From positions 1 through 64,000 of IMG/VR virus record IMGVR_UViG_3300023184_000096: a stretch of 64,000 nucleotides of DNA. The stretch is one strand, 5' to 3'. The position numbers and the translations under genes are program-made. The DNA comes from a virus. Below are positions 7,077 to 14,394 of the stretch, piece after piece (position 1 is the first letter of the stretch; every line of letters begins with the position of its first letter). A model generated the notes under the pieces. It was not told where the DNA came from, made no database searches, and saw nothing but the letters and a program-made list of their open reading frames with translations.

Positions 7077-8071
7077 GAAAAATAGCCATTGTTACCAATG
7101 CCGCTGTACATTGTGGAATACATCAGTACGGCCAAGCAGTGTATCGTGTGTTGTCTGGCTCAAACAAATACAAGTATGAGTTTGTGACCACTCCGCACGA
7201 ATATGTTAACCCATTTCTTCCTAGCGAAAAAGTCGAGTGGACTGCATGGCTAAACACAATTGACTGTGATGCTATCTTGTACAATCATTGTCCTGGTACC
7301 ATGGGCTGGTTGGATGATGAAATAGTTGGTGCTGTGAACAAGCCACAATGGTTGATAACCGGACACGACGAACTCAAAATACTCAAAAACATCCAGCATC
7401 ATTTTGTGACAAATCCCTTGTTTGAAAACACCAGCACACATTCAGCTTTACTGCGTCCGTTGTTGCTGGGCCAAACATTGGATCATGCTCCGCCTAGCAA
7501 TGTGATCAAAGTAGGTACCTTTGGACTGGTATACAATTCAAAGAACTTGCCACTGTTGGTGAAATATGTCAATGACAGTTTTCCTCCAGATCAACTCATT
7601 GAGTTGAACATACACGCAACTGTTGGTCGATATATCATTGATGGGCATCATCATTTGAACCGTGCTGTCATGACTTGTCGTGCATTTGCCAATCCCAATG
7701 TCACAGTCAATATCACTACGGATTTTATTGAATCGTTGGATGAGGTTGTGGTCAAGTTGCACAACAACGATATCAACGTATTCCTTTACAATGACGAGCC
7801 CAACCGTTTTGCTGTGAGTAGTGCTCTGGACCTGGCACTGAGCGCACGTAAGCCTGTTGCTATCAGCAGATCCAGCATGTTTGCACATGCTAGACATGTG
7901 GAAGATATTGTTGTTGACCTAGATGAATTACAGCACTATACTGGTAAACGGTTCAATTGGTTACCGGATATACTCAAGCTAGGTATGGCTCCGTTGGAAC
8001 AATTCTATGTAGATTGGGCGCCAGATAAATTTTGTAAAGTAGTTGAGGAGAAATTTGATGAGTTTTGTTGA
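7073..8071 (+). CDS. Glycosyltransferase-like protein (GT-B fold, GT4-like)
   Basis: A 332-residue protein starting at an ATGA overlap. The N-terminal part begins KIAIVTNAAVHCGIHQYGQAV, like the first Rossmann strand and glycine loop of GT4/GT1 enzymes. The centre has VGTFGLVYNSKNLPLLVKYV, which matches the start of the C-terminal GT4 domain (G-x-x-G-x-x-x-x-KN). It continues with NVFLYNDEPNRFAVSSALDLALSARKPVAIS, where GT4 enzymes have the E-x(7)-E sugar-nucleotide motif; here the glutamates are not in the usual places. No membrane segment is visible. Likely a cytoplasmic sugar transferase; acceptor unknown. Confidence 0.6.
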   Translation: MRKIAIVTNAAVHCGIHQYGQAVYRVLSGSNKYKYEFVTTPHEYVNPFLPSEKVEWTAWLNTIDCDAILYNHCPGTMGWLDDEIVGAVNKPQWLITGHDELKILKNIQHHFVTNPLFENTSTHSALLRPLLLGQTLDHAPPSNVIKVGTFGLVYNSKNLPLLVKYVNDSFPPDQLIELNIHATVGRYIIDGHHHLNRAVMTCRAFANPNVTVNITTDFIESLDEVVVKLHNNDINVFLYNDEPNRFAVSSALDLALSARKPVAISRSSMFAHARHVEDIVVDLDELQHYTGKRFNWLPDILKLGMAPLEQFYVDWAPDKFCKVVEEKFDEFC

Positions 8072-8285
8072 GCACAAGAGCCTGGTCCGCAAGATCCGCG
8101 CAGGCGAACCTGACTTTACCATTGTGGATGGCTTGACTGTGCATCCTCGTGCTTCATTGGAAGTCACACCAGGTGCGCCGTCTAATATTGCTAGCACACT
8201 GGACTGGGCCATTGCACAAGGTTATATTCGTTGTGTGGCACATGTCAAAGACTATGAACTAATGATGGACAAGTTAACAGCATGA
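8058..8285 (+). CDS. Small unknown protein, 75 residues
   Basis: The ATG at 8058 has GAGGAG about 8 bases upstream and overlaps the previous gene by 14 bases. A TTG at 8043 in frame lies upstream of that site and is less likely. The protein has a KIRAGEPDFTIVDGLTVHPRA segment and a helical end (SNIASTLDWAIAQGYIRCVAHV). Soluble, no recognised domain. It ends in an ATGA overlap. Confidence 0.65.
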   Translation: MSFVEHKSLVRKIRAGEPDFTIVDGLTVHPRASLEVTPGAPSNIASTLDWAIAQGYIRCVAHVKDYELMMDKLTA

Positions 8286-8851
8286 AAGAACTAGCATCCA
8301 GCCCAGATCGTGGCACCTTTCAAAGAGACGCTTATATCCAGCGAGCATTAGAAGCTGGTAAAAGCATGGACGATCCTGATGTGCAACGCATGGTCAAGTT
8401 CTACAACGACTGGGCAGAGAATGCCAAACAGCGTGAAGTAGACCCAGAATGGCAACAACAAAATCTAGAGTGGGACCTACGTACCACTCCATGGATAATT
8501 GAAAAGTGTGGTGCAGACTACTATGCACAAAATCTCTATGCTGCCATGTGTAACATACGCTGGCAGAAGCGCGAAGTAATTCCTATCCTCAAGGACGAAC
8601 ATTGGTCATGTTCATGGCGTTCAGCAGGCGGAATCGTTGCAGATCTGCAAGGCAAGGGTGACTATATTGACTGGTACTGCTCTGGTATAGGCAACTACAT
8701 GAGTGACGACGATACTAGTGATGGCAGTGAAAATCTGCTTGCAAAAGGATTTGTACCGGAAGGCACGGTAACAGAAGAGATCGAGAACGACTTGTATGTG
8801 CTCGGTTGGGTACACAGCGGGTGGCCAGACGATTGCAAGGATACTGTATGA
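8282..8851 (+). CDS. Conserved phage protein of unknown function, 189 residues
   Basis: A soluble protein with an N-terminal helical third (residues 1-60, charged) and a distinctive second half: NLYAAMCNIRWQKREVIPIL, then WSCSWRSAGGIVADLQ and DYIDWYCSGI. The Trp/Cys-rich words look strongly conserved and resemble a small conserved family I recall in T4-like phages without known function. Start and stop both sit in ATGA overlaps, so it belongs to the same transcription unit as its neighbours. Confidence 0.7.
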   Translation: MKELASSPDRGTFQRDAYIQRALEAGKSMDDPDVQRMVKFYNDWAENAKQREVDPEWQQQNLEWDLRTTPWIIEKCGADYYAQNLYAAMCNIRWQKREVIPILKDEHWSCSWRSAGGIVADLQGKGDYIDWYCSGIGNYMSDDDTSDGSENLLAKGFVPEGTVTEEIENDLYVLGWVHSGWPDDCKDTV

Positions 8852-9072
8852 CTAAAGGTTTAGAAATTCCATTTGAGGTCGCTGACGGCATTGTACTTGC
8901 ATCACTACAAGAACATCGTGCGTATCTGAAGAAAGAACTTAAATCATGGGAGAAAAATCCCAAGACTGATAACAATCCTGACGGTGTCTGGTTACATCCT
9001 GAAGATGTGGTCAAGAACACAGTGCTGATCAGAGCCATGACTGAGATTATAAAGTACTACGGTGCAGAATGA
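8848..9072 (+). CDS. Small unknown helical protein, 74 residues
   Basis: Begins at an ATGA overlap. The sequence is mostly helical and charged (VLASLQEHRAYLKKELKSWE), followed by an asparagine/aspartate/proline loop and VWLHPEDVVKNTVLIRAMTE. It resembles small helical accessory proteins of phage replication regions, but I cannot name it. Confidence 0.65.
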   Translation: MTKGLEIPFEVADGIVLASLQEHRAYLKKELKSWEKNPKTDNNPDGVWLHPEDVVKNTVLIRAMTEIIKYYGAE

Positions 9073-9092
9073 AAAACAAAAAGGAATCAAAT

Positions 9093-9560
9093 ATGACTGA
9101 ACTCAAAGCAACACCTGTTGTCAAGAATAAATTTTGGATTGTCGAACGTGATGGCGAAAAGGTTGCCACTATACAAACCACAGACGACGGAATTGTTTGG
9201 GTAGACGATGCACGTCGTGAAAAGTATCCAACTATCAAGATGCTCAAGGACCGACACAATGTTGACTTTGTCAAAGCAGCCAAGGCCAAACTATTGTCTG
9301 GGCATGAGGTAAGTGGATTTCCCACCAGTGGTAAGCCACACAATCCCTTGTATGATGTCAGCCGTCGACTGCCAATCTACACAAAAGATGAAAAGAGCAA
9401 GAGCTTTTACTGTGCTGGTTACTACCTGGTCAAGCTGGGCAACAACTGGAGCAAGGCCTACTGTCCTAAACTTATCACACTACAGCGTTATGAGTTCCGT
9501 GGTCCATTCAAGACCACAGAGGACCAGCTGGTACAGCAAAAGGTTGCCAATGGACTATAA
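9093..9560 (+). CDS. Unknown protein, 155 residues
   Basis: I start it at the ATG at 9093, 6 bases after AAGGAA (9081-9086). The in-frame ATG at 9069 overlaps the previous stop as ATGA and would add eight residues; both are possible. The product has an N-terminal beta-rich part (KNKFWIVERDGEKVATIQT), a Lys-rich middle, and a C-terminal KSFYCAGYYLVKLGNNWSKAY element that looks conserved. Soluble, no catalytic motif seen. I have an impression of similar proteins in marine T4-like phages but no function. Confidence 0.7.
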   Translation: MTELKATPVVKNKFWIVERDGEKVATIQTTDDGIVWVDDARREKYPTIKMLKDRHNVDFVKAAKAKLLSGHEVSGFPTSGKPHNPLYDVSRRLPIYTKDEKSKSFYCAGYYLVKLGNNWSKAYCPKLITLQRYEFRGPFKTTEDQLVQQKVANGL

Positions 9561-9771
9561 ACCAACATTGCACATCACTAGTTTTAGTGATCGTGTGCGT
9601 GGCCTTAACCAATTGAAGAGTCAAGAGCTACGACTGACAGCGCAGGACGCCAACAACCTACTGAGCGATATCACTACCATGCTGGCAGAAATTGCACGCC
9701 TTAGTATTGAATTGCATGATCAAAATAATCAATCTGTCCAAATTGAAGTAGATGGCGGTGGCTTTAAGTAA
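9550..9771 (+). CDS. Small unknown protein, 73 residues
   Basis: ATG at 9550, 11 bases inside the previous gene. A helix-rich middle (AQDANNLLSDITTMLAEIAR) is followed by a polar end IEVDGGGFK. Possibly an oligomeric coiled coil. Not recognised. Confidence 0.65.
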   Translation: MDYKPTLHITSFSDRVRGLNQLKSQELRLTAQDANNLLSDITTMLAEIARLSIELHDQNNQSVQIEVDGGGFK

Positions 9772-9788
9772 TATACCCAGATATTATT

Positions 9789-9796
9789 GATAAATA
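9789..9796 (+). promoter_or_regulatory. Possible T4-type late promoter box GATAAATA
   Basis: One mismatch to TATAAATA. The expected transcription start about six bases downstream falls just before the ribosome-binding sequence GTGAGGAA (9801-9808), leaving a short leader to the ATG at 9818. No good sigma70 promoter is seen here, which makes a late-type signal more plausible than at the other GATAAATA sites. Confidence 0.4.
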
Positions 9797-9817
9797 TTAT
9801 GTGAGGAAATATCAACC

Positions 9818-10105
9818 ATGAGTAGACCAAAGCCAGTTGTGCTACTTGAACATGTCAACAAATCCACGTTCAAGAGCGATCAAGTTCTAAATTCAGAAGG
9901 CATCTGGGCGGTGTTCTACGACTCAAAGCCCATCAACCTTAAGAACCAATCTTTATTGGTTGCTTACCCAGGACCCAAATACAAAAAGGTCAGTTTTTCT
10001 AATCCAGGCCATGCTATCAACTTGGCCAAGAAACTAAACAGTCTTTTCAAGACTGACAAATTCTCAGTGGCAATCCTAAAACAAGGTGATCAGATCTACC
10101 CGTAA
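9818..10105 (+). CDS. Small unknown protein, 95 residues
   Basis: ATG with GAGGAA upstream. The protein is basic and mostly beta in prediction by eye (KPVVLLEHVNK, GIWAVFYDSKPINL), then a helix (HAINLAKKLNSLFKTDKF). It lacks a signal peptide or membrane segment. Not recognised. Its 3' end overlaps the following GTG-started gene by 20 bases. Confidence 0.65.
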   Translation: MSRPKPVVLLEHVNKSTFKSDQVLNSEGIWAVFYDSKPINLKNQSLLVAYPGPKYKKVSFSNPGHAINLAKKLNSLFKTDKFSVAILKQGDQIYP

Positions 10106-10436
10106 ATCAGGACTACAACGTGAATGGGAACAACGCCTGTTTCCAAATGAAACACACTCTCCTGATACCATATGGCGTAACATACTAAATCCTGATAGCC
10201 TACGACTCACTGTTGGCGCATACAATAAATTACGTGGAGTCAAGGGTACCACGTTCTACCAATTCAAATTAGATGAAATGACCAACTTACAATTATTACA
10301 GTTGGATCATTTGTTCAAGTCTCCTTACTTTGTTAAGAACCGTAAACAAATTCTCCTCATGGGAGAGCAGGACGCAATCATGCTACAACTAAATGGTAGC
10401 AATTTGAAACAATACCTGGAACACCTGGATGACTGA
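10086..10436 (+). CDS. Unknown protein, 116 residues (GTG start)
   Basis: The frame has no ATG before residue 65, so the GTG at 10086, overlapping the previous gene, is the best start. The protein is basic at its N-terminus (RSTRKSGLQREWEQRLF), then helical with leucine-rich stretches (NLQLLQLDHLFKSPYF). Not recognised; a small nucleic-acid-binding role is conceivable from the charge but not shown. Confidence 0.6.
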   Translation: MIRSTRKSGLQREWEQRLFPNETHSPDTIWRNILNPDSLRLTVGAYNKLRGVKGTTFYQFKLDEMTNLQLLQLDHLFKSPYFVKNRKQILLMGEQDAIMLQLNGSNLKQYLEHLDD

Positions 10437-10719
10437 TAGATATACATTAGATGGGCGGGTGGCAGTACTGTGCCATCCTGACGGATGGTATACCAAACAC
10501 GGCAATGAGTCCATGGTATTCAGTCCACGACTGGTAGACCAAGTGCTGAAAGGCCAAAGTTCCGTCCCAGGACTGTGTGTAGAATGGGTCATGCCCGGAG
10601 ATCTTTTCCGTCCAGAATTATTTCGTGGCAAAGAAGTTATCACAGTATTGATCCTAGGGTCTAGTCCTATTCAAGGATCCACAATGGTTGAACGACATGG
10701 TAATTGGTTGACAGCTTAA
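10429..10719 (+). CDS. Small unknown protein, 96 residues
   Basis: Overlaps the previous gene by 8 bases. Beta-rich (GRVAVLCHPDGWYTKHG), with VEWVMPGDLFRPELF near the middle. No membrane segment and no recognised motif. It ends just before a strong promoter, closing the run of overlapping genes that began near 5717. Confidence 0.65.
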   Translation: MTDRYTLDGRVAVLCHPDGWYTKHGNESMVFSPRLVDQVLKGQSSVPGLCVEWVMPGDLFRPELFRGKEVITVLILGSSPIQGSTMVERHGNWLTA

Positions 10720-10737
10720 ATCATTTCATGCTATAAT
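10708..10737 (+). promoter_or_regulatory. Sigma70-like promoter
   Basis: TTGACA (10708-10713), an 18-base spacer ending in TGC, and TATAAT (10732-10737). Both hexamers are perfect. The -35 lies in the last codons of the upstream gene. AGGAGA follows as ribosome-binding site, before the ATG at 10760. Confidence 0.8.
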
Positions 10738-10759
10738 TTCCTTAACTAGGAGAATTTAC

Positions 10760-11251
10760 ATGAAAATTGGTTTCAGCTTTGGTCGGTGTCTTGGTAGCAT
10801 TGTGCGTGGCGAAGTGGCTCTAGAAGATGTGTTAGTTATCATTGCACGTACACGCATGGCAACAGAAGATCATGTGCGTGGCGTAATTTCAGAATACATG
10901 CATCGCCCAGGATACCTGCAGGGACTAGATCAAGACGAATGCGAGCGTGTGGGCATTGACTTGTTCAATACAGGGCGCATCCTGGAACCACGTGCCAACA
11001 ATGTAGGTGCTGGTATGAGCGTTCCACGTGATTACATCTGGATGGATCTGTTTCCTACTGCACCACATGGTGTGCAGTCTGATTCTGTAAAACTAGCATG
11101 GGAACAATATCGACTGTTGATCACACTGACTGAACAACTGCCCGAAGAAGGCTTTGTCCCTGAGCATGGAGTAAAAGCAGTTCCGCTCTCTCCCGAAGAA
11201 CTTGAAGCACAGAAAAAAGCATTTGACATGCTGGGTGCATTCGTTATCTAG
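10760..11251 (+). CDS. Conserved phage protein of unknown function, 163 residues
   Basis: Begins MKIGFSFGRCLGSIVRGEV and continues VLVIIARTRMATEDHV, a characteristic opening I recall from conserved hypothetical proteins of T4-like marine phages. The rest is soluble, with a helical C-terminus rich in Glu. A strong dedicated promoter and a good ribosome-binding site suggest early, high expression. No enzymatic motif is visible. Confidence 0.7.
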   Translation: MKIGFSFGRCLGSIVRGEVALEDVLVIIARTRMATEDHVRGVISEYMHRPGYLQGLDQDECERVGIDLFNTGRILEPRANNVGAGMSVPRDYIWMDLFPTAPHGVQSDSVKLAWEQYRLLITLTEQLPEEGFVPEHGVKAVPLSPEELEAQKKAFDMLGAFVI

Positions 11252-11259
11252 GAGTTGAC

Positions 11260-11421
11260 ATGAGCTTTAGATATTGGTTAAGACAAAAATGGTACGAGTA
11301 CACAGCTGAATGCGAAGCATACGGACAGGCGCCTGTGCTGGATCCCAATCAATATTTTCAAATGTACAAGTACTGGCTCAAGCGTGAATACCGGCATTAC
11401 CATGGCAAAACAAAAACATAA
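11260..11421 (+). CDS. Small unknown protein, 53 residues
   Basis: ATG at 11260 with TAGGAG about 6 bases upstream. The product is highly aromatic and basic (SFRYWLRQKWYEYTAECEAY, then QYFQMYKYWLKREYRHYHG), with about 11 tyrosines. It overlaps the next gene by 20 bases. Not recognised, but the ribosome-binding site and coupling support it. Confidence 0.6.
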   Translation: MSFRYWLRQKWYEYTAECEAYGQAPVLDPNQYFQMYKYWLKREYRHYHGKTKT

Positions 11422-11791
11422 TGTGTTCTTGCTCAGTTGGGACATGACTGGCCTAGAGTCTCTCATTGATCTCACAACCTTGGAAAAGCTACACGAGCAA
11501 GAAGAGAAAGTGCGTATGATGGCAATCCTTAGTGATCCAGATGCACGTGATCCAGGAGATCAAACAGGGTCTTTGCTGAACCAGATTGTGCAGAATATCC
11601 TGCTACGGGCTCGTGTTAACCAACAACGCCACTACGAAGTTTACACCATTCAAACCACCCCAGGCATAACCGAAAAAGATCTGTGGGATATGTTCAACAA
11701 CGATCCGCAGTACGCCGCTGAACTGATCCGAGAACGTGGTAATCAGCTGTACAGTGATCGTGTGAACAAGCGTACACAAGTAATTGTATGA
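11402..11791 (+). CDS. Unknown protein, 129 residues
   Basis: The ATG at 11402 starts MAKQKHNVFLLSWDMTGLES. The chain continues with helices (TTLEKLHEQEEKVRMMAIL) and a Gln/Asn-rich stretch. Soluble, acidic C-terminal half. I recall similar small proteins in T4-like phages, function unknown. It ends in an ATGA overlap with the nuclease-like gene. Confidence 0.65.
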   Translation: MAKQKHNVFLLSWDMTGLESLIDLTTLEKLHEQEEKVRMMAILSDPDARDPGDQTGSLLNQIVQNILLRARVNQQRHYEVYTIQTTPGITEKDLWDMFNNDPQYAAELIRERGNQLYSDRVNKRTQVIV

Positions 11792-12324
11792 CGCCCGAAG
11801 AACTACGTGATGGCATCTTTGCCCTGAACACTCGGCGCTTTGGTACTGTGGCCGAGATCATGGTCAAGAAGCTGAAAGGCCTGGGCAAGGCACAGAGCAT
11901 GTTTCATGACTTGTTTGATGCCGCAGACAACCAGCGTGTGGAAGTGAAATTCAGCAGGGTTGGCCAGAACCTGGACCGGCTCACAGAGCACAATCTACTG
12001 GAATGCATACTCAAAGAACAAGGCACAGATCGTCGTGTGCGGTTTGCAGACTGGACCAATCATAAATTCCTGTGCAACATCCAGCAGGTCAAACGGTCAG
12101 AGTTTGAAGTGCTCTACTACGGCATGTTCTTTGATGACTGCATCAAGATCTTTCGCATTGAGCCCCAGGACATTGATGCCAGCATTGGCTACGGTGACAA
12201 ACAGCACAAGGGCAATGTGGGCGAAGGACAGTTCCATATCACAGAAAAGACCCTGCAGGTGCACCTGGATAGATTCTTAATACAAACGTTAACATATAGT
12301 GAATTGTTGATACTTTTGCAGTAG
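11788..12324 (+). CDS. Candidate PD-(D/E)XK nuclease, 178 residues
   Basis: Residues 18-60 fit a restriction-endonuclease-like core: a helix with Glu23 (RRFGTVAEIMVKKL), then Asp44 and Asp47 in LFDAADNQ, then Glu52-Val-Lys54 in RVEVKFSRV. That is the E...D...ExK order of PD-(D/E)XK nucleases. The rest is alpha/beta with FEVLYYGMFFDDCIKIFRI. A role as a free-standing or restriction-type endonuclease is inferred from the motif only. The next gene encodes a second protein of the same motif layout. Confidence 0.55.
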   Translation: MTPEELRDGIFALNTRRFGTVAEIMVKKLKGLGKAQSMFHDLFDAADNQRVEVKFSRVGQNLDRLTEHNLLECILKEQGTDRRVRFADWTNHKFLCNIQQVKRSEFEVLYYGMFFDDCIKIFRIEPQDIDASIGYGDKQHKGNVGEGQFHITEKTLQVHLDRFLIQTLTYSELLILLQ

Positions 12325-12366
12325 TGTTGTGTTTCTGTAACATTGTTCTTTGATTGCTACAATGCA

Positions 12367-12396
12367 TTGACAGGAAATACCTTTTCCGCATACAAT
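12367..12396 (+). promoter_or_regulatory. Sigma70-like promoter of the second nuclease-like gene
   Basis: TTGACA (12367-12372), an 18-base spacer and TACAAT (12391-12396). A further TGCTACAAT just upstream (ending near 12364) could be a second -10. The gap from 12325 to 12463 otherwise holds only the inverted repeat described next. Confidence 0.65.
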
Positions 12397-12397
12397 G

Positions 12398-12428
12398 GTC
12401 CAACCGTTGCAGATTTGCATGGTTGGAC
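12398..12428. repeat. Inverted repeat at the transcription start (operator-like)
   Basis: GTCCAACC (12398-12405) and GGTTGGAC (12421-12428) are perfect 8-base arms separated by 15 bases. They lie right at and after the predicted transcription start of the 12367-12396 promoter. No T-run follows, so this is not a simple terminator; an operator or leader hairpin fits better. Confidence 0.55.
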
Positions 12429-12463
12429 ACTGGATAAACATTATCAACATTTTGGAGTTTGAA

Positions 12464-12994
12464 ATGACTAACGATCTTACTGTATCTGTATTCGGCCACA
12501 AGTGGCTAAAAACTACAATGACAGCGGGCGAGGTATTGTCTCATTTGAATAAACTGAATTTATTGCACTTAGGAAATCTTGGAGAACAGGCTCTTGAGAA
12601 AAAAGGTGTTAAACTATGTGCTGTAAATGAACCTGGTATTGACACCACAAATGGTGTACAAATCAAAACGGCGCAAACACATCGACGTCAGTTAGATAAA
12701 GATCCTAACACGCTCAAGGCACATATTTCAGTAAAAAATGCGTGTGGACCAATTGCCGCGCAAGTGCTAGAGGAAACAACAGGCAAGACTTATTATTTCT
12801 GGATTCCAGAGGCAGTACATGAATATGTTCAGGCCAATACTTTCTGTATTCCATTTGAATCAAGCGGTGCGCCAAGAACCATACCTAAGAGAAATACTGG
12901 TATAAATCCAAATTGGTGGAACTACGAAATTAAAAATTATACAGAATTTTCTAAACTTGTAAAAGAACACAAGGCACGACATGGATCTAAATAG
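12464..12994 (+). CDS. Candidate restriction-endonuclease-like protein, 176 residues
   Basis: ATG at 12464 follows TTGGAG. The motif layout is Glu41 in LGNLGEQALEKKG, Asp60 in EPGIDTTNG and Gln66-Ile-Lys68 in VQIKTAQTH, that is E...D...QxK, a known variant of the PD-(D/E)XK core. The C-terminal half contains KTYYFWIPEAV and WWNYEIKNYTEFSKL. By eye its DNA is more AT-rich than its neighbours, and it has a private promoter with an inverted repeat, which suggests a separately acquired gene. The 3' end overlaps the next gene by 14 bases. No closer function can be read. Confidence 0.55.
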   Translation: MTNDLTVSVFGHKWLKTTMTAGEVLSHLNKLNLLHLGNLGEQALEKKGVKLCAVNEPGIDTTNGVQIKTAQTHRRQLDKDPNTLKAHISVKNACGPIAAQVLEETTGKTYYFWIPEAVHEYVQANTFCIPFESSGAPRTIPKRNTGINPNWWNYEIKNYTEFSKLVKEHKARHGSK

Positions 12995-13403
12995 ATTAAA
13001 ACGATTTGACAAAGCCAAGCACGACCAATTGGAAGGTCTACTAGAGTGGTGCCAACTAATGGGCCTGACAGGCAAAGACCTGGTCAGCTTGGGTGGCCAC
13101 ATTGAACGTTCCCAGCAGGCCGCTGAGGCCAAGAGCAACCGCACACTTGCAGAAACTATCACGTTTGATACAGTAGGCGGCGATAGCGACATGAGCAACA
13201 AGTGGAGCTATCTCACTCCCAATGGTCGCTACACATTCCAGGACGCCAGGTGGGGGCAGGTCACTGTGGTCAGCAACAAGACCAAGGTACGTAAAAGCTT
13301 CAGGACAGAAATGTACCAGCTGGGTCGAATGCACTGGGGCAAGCGAGATCGCTTGCAGTGTGCCTTGAACATCATCAACGGCCGAATTGTGCTGGATTTT
13401 TAA
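12981..13403 (+). CDS. Unknown protein, 140 residues
   Basis: N-terminal basic helix (MDLNRLKRFDKAKHDQLEG), then a helical domain around LMGLTGKDLVSLGGHIERS, and a C-terminal basic beta-rich part (GQVTVVSNKTKVRKSFR). The overall basic character suggests nucleic-acid contact. Not recognised. It ends directly before the intrinsic terminator at 13413. Confidence 0.6.
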   Translation: MDLNRLKRFDKAKHDQLEGLLEWCQLMGLTGKDLVSLGGHIERSQQAAEAKSNRTLAETITFDTVGGDSDMSNKWSYLTPNGRYTFQDARWGQVTVVSNKTKVRKSFRTEMYQLGRMHWGKRDRLQCALNIINGRIVLDF

Positions 13404-13412
13404 GCAGAAAAG

Positions 13413-13436
13413 TGTTGCAGAAATGCAACATTTTTT
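13413..13436 (+). terminator. Rho-independent terminator
   Basis: A 7-base stem TGTTGCA / TGCAACA (13413-13419 and 13424-13430) with a GAAA tetraloop, followed by six Ts. It closes the transcription unit ending at 13403, and a new promoter starts 4 bases later. Confidence 0.85.
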
Positions 13437-13439
13437 CGG

Positions 13440-13468
13440 TTGACTAGAAATGCCCGTTTTGCTACAAT
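13440..13468 (+). promoter_or_regulatory. Sigma70-like promoter, copy 1 of a repeated family
   Basis: TTGACT (13440-13445), a 17-base spacer containing GCCCGTTTTGC, and TACAAT (13463-13468). The ATG at 13475 is exactly 6 bases after the -10, so the transcript may begin at the start codon. The spacer is nearly identical to that of the promoter at 13644. Confidence 0.8.
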
Positions 13469-13474
13469 AATGGC

Positions 13475-13651
13475 ATGGTTAAAGAAATAAACGAATTTGA
13501 AGCAATGCTGGTGATTGAGGATCTGCGTAAGCAGGGCATCACCCACTACACCATGCGCCCAGGCAACGACTGCATTTGGGTCAGTTTTGGTGTAGTAGAT
13601 TTGTATTACATTTTTAACCATGGCAAGATTGTGGATATTCAGGTTGACTGA
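13475..13651 (+). CDS. Small unknown protein, 58 residues (possibly leaderless)
   Basis: Translates to a coherent 58-residue protein: a helical start (KEINEFEAMLVIEDLRKQGI), then THYTMRPGNDCIWVSFG and VVDLYYIFNHGKIVDIQVD. No Shine-Dalgarno sequence precedes the ATG, which coincides with the predicted transcription start. Its final codons and stop contain the -35 of the next promoter. Function not recognised. Confidence 0.65.
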   Translation: MVKEINEFEAMLVIEDLRKQGITHYTMRPGNDCIWVSFGVVDLYYIFNHGKIVDIQVD

Positions 13652-13672
13652 AAATGCCCGTTTTGCTATACT
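13644..13672 (+). promoter_or_regulatory. Sigma70-like promoter, copy 2 of a repeated family
   Basis: TTGACT (13644-13649), a 17-base spacer identical in 15 positions to copy 1, and TATACT (13667-13672). The leader carries AAAAAGGAGCT, the same ribosome-binding block as before the gene at 15730. Confidence 0.85.
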
Positions 13673-13703
13673 AGAGGCTAAGTTAAACAAAAAGGAGCTC
13701 AAG

Positions 13704-13985
13704 ATGTCATACGCAACCATTCAAGAAGTTAACACTTCTATCATGTTCAGCAACTTCACCAACGAACAACTGACCAGCATCAGCGATGCTGTGAACTATG
13801 CTCGTGCCCAGCTTCGTGCAACCAAAATCCGTCAGTTCACCAAAGGTGATGCAGTCAAGTTCCACAGCACCAAACGTGGTGTCACAATGACTGGTACCGT
13901 GAACAAGGTTGCTATCAAATACGTCACAGTGGCCACACAACAAGGCCTGTGGAAGGTGCCTGCTAACATGTTGGAGGCAGTATGA
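13704..13985 (+). CDS. Small protein with SH3-like/KOW-like C-terminal part, 93 residues
   Basis: ATG with AAGGAG upstream. The first half is helical (SNFTNEQLTSISDAVNYARA). The second half (FTKGDAVKFHSTKRG, TGTVNKVAIKYVTVAT, LWKVPANML) has the pattern of small SH3-like beta barrels found in nucleic-acid-binding proteins. A strong family promoter drives it. Its last codons (Glu-Ala-Val) contain GGAGG for the next gene. Function unknown. Confidence 0.65.
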   Translation: MSYATIQEVNTSIMFSNFTNEQLTSISDAVNYARAQLRATKIRQFTKGDAVKFHSTKRGVTMTGTVNKVAIKYVTVATQQGLWKVPANMLEAV

Positions 13986-14134
13986 GCAAGAACGTTCGTG
14001 CCCTGAGCACCACCGAGCTCCGCAAGCAACTGGCTTTGTACCGTTCATTGAAGAGCCGTGGTGTGTATGATGAGATCATGATTTCGATCATGGAACATGA
14101 ACTTGAAGCTCGTAAAGAACTGGAGGCCGCATAA
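13982..14134 (+). CDS. Small basic helical protein, 50 residues
   Basis: ATGA overlap at its start, with GGAGG 5 bases upstream inside the previous gene. The product is one or two helices rich in Leu, Arg and Glu (TTELRKQLALYRSLKSRG, then MEHELEARKELEAA). Possibly a small DNA-binding or coiled-coil protein. Its stop TAA overlaps the next ATG by one base. Confidence 0.6.
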   Translation: MSKNVRALSTTELRKQLALYRSLKSRGVYDEIMISIMEHELEARKELEAA

Positions 14135-14394
14135 TGAGATACGGTAACATGCCTTACAAATACCGAGTGGTCACCGAGGTGTCTTCCAAGGAAGATGCAG
14201 ATGTTGACTTCTTGGGTCGACAAGTGTTGTTGACTACCAACAACTTTCAAACAGCTCGCAAAGAGTGCATTGAGTGGGCCGCTTATGATGACATCCTTGT
14301 GCATGTTATCAACCAGTTTGGCTCTAGTAAATTTTCCTGCGACGGTGCCAGCGAGGCTTACGATCGTTTTCCTAAAACAGCGGAGGCAGTATGA
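14134..14394 (+). CDS. Small unknown protein, 86 residues
   Basis: Translationally coupled to both neighbours. Beta-rich start (YKYRVVTEVSSKEDADVDF), then a helix around QTARKECIEWAAYDDI. Soluble, no motif recognised. Its C-terminal Glu-Ala-Val again encodes the GGAGG ribosome-binding site of the next gene. Confidence 0.65.
   Translation: MRYGNMPYKYRVVTEVSSKEDADVDFLGRQVLLTTNNFQTARKECIEWAAYDDILVHVINQFGSSKFSCDGASEAYDRFPKTAEAV

Noticed and set aside
11260-11421. Treating the aromatic-rich 53-residue frame as a chance frame
   Set aside because: The rejection was dropped: a good ribosome-binding site and the coupled overlap with the next gene support it, so it is listed as a gene.
12325-12463. 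Possible tRNA or small RNA in the longest intergenic gap
   Set aside because: No T-arm sequence or cloverleaf pairing; the gap is explained by promoter and inverted repeat.
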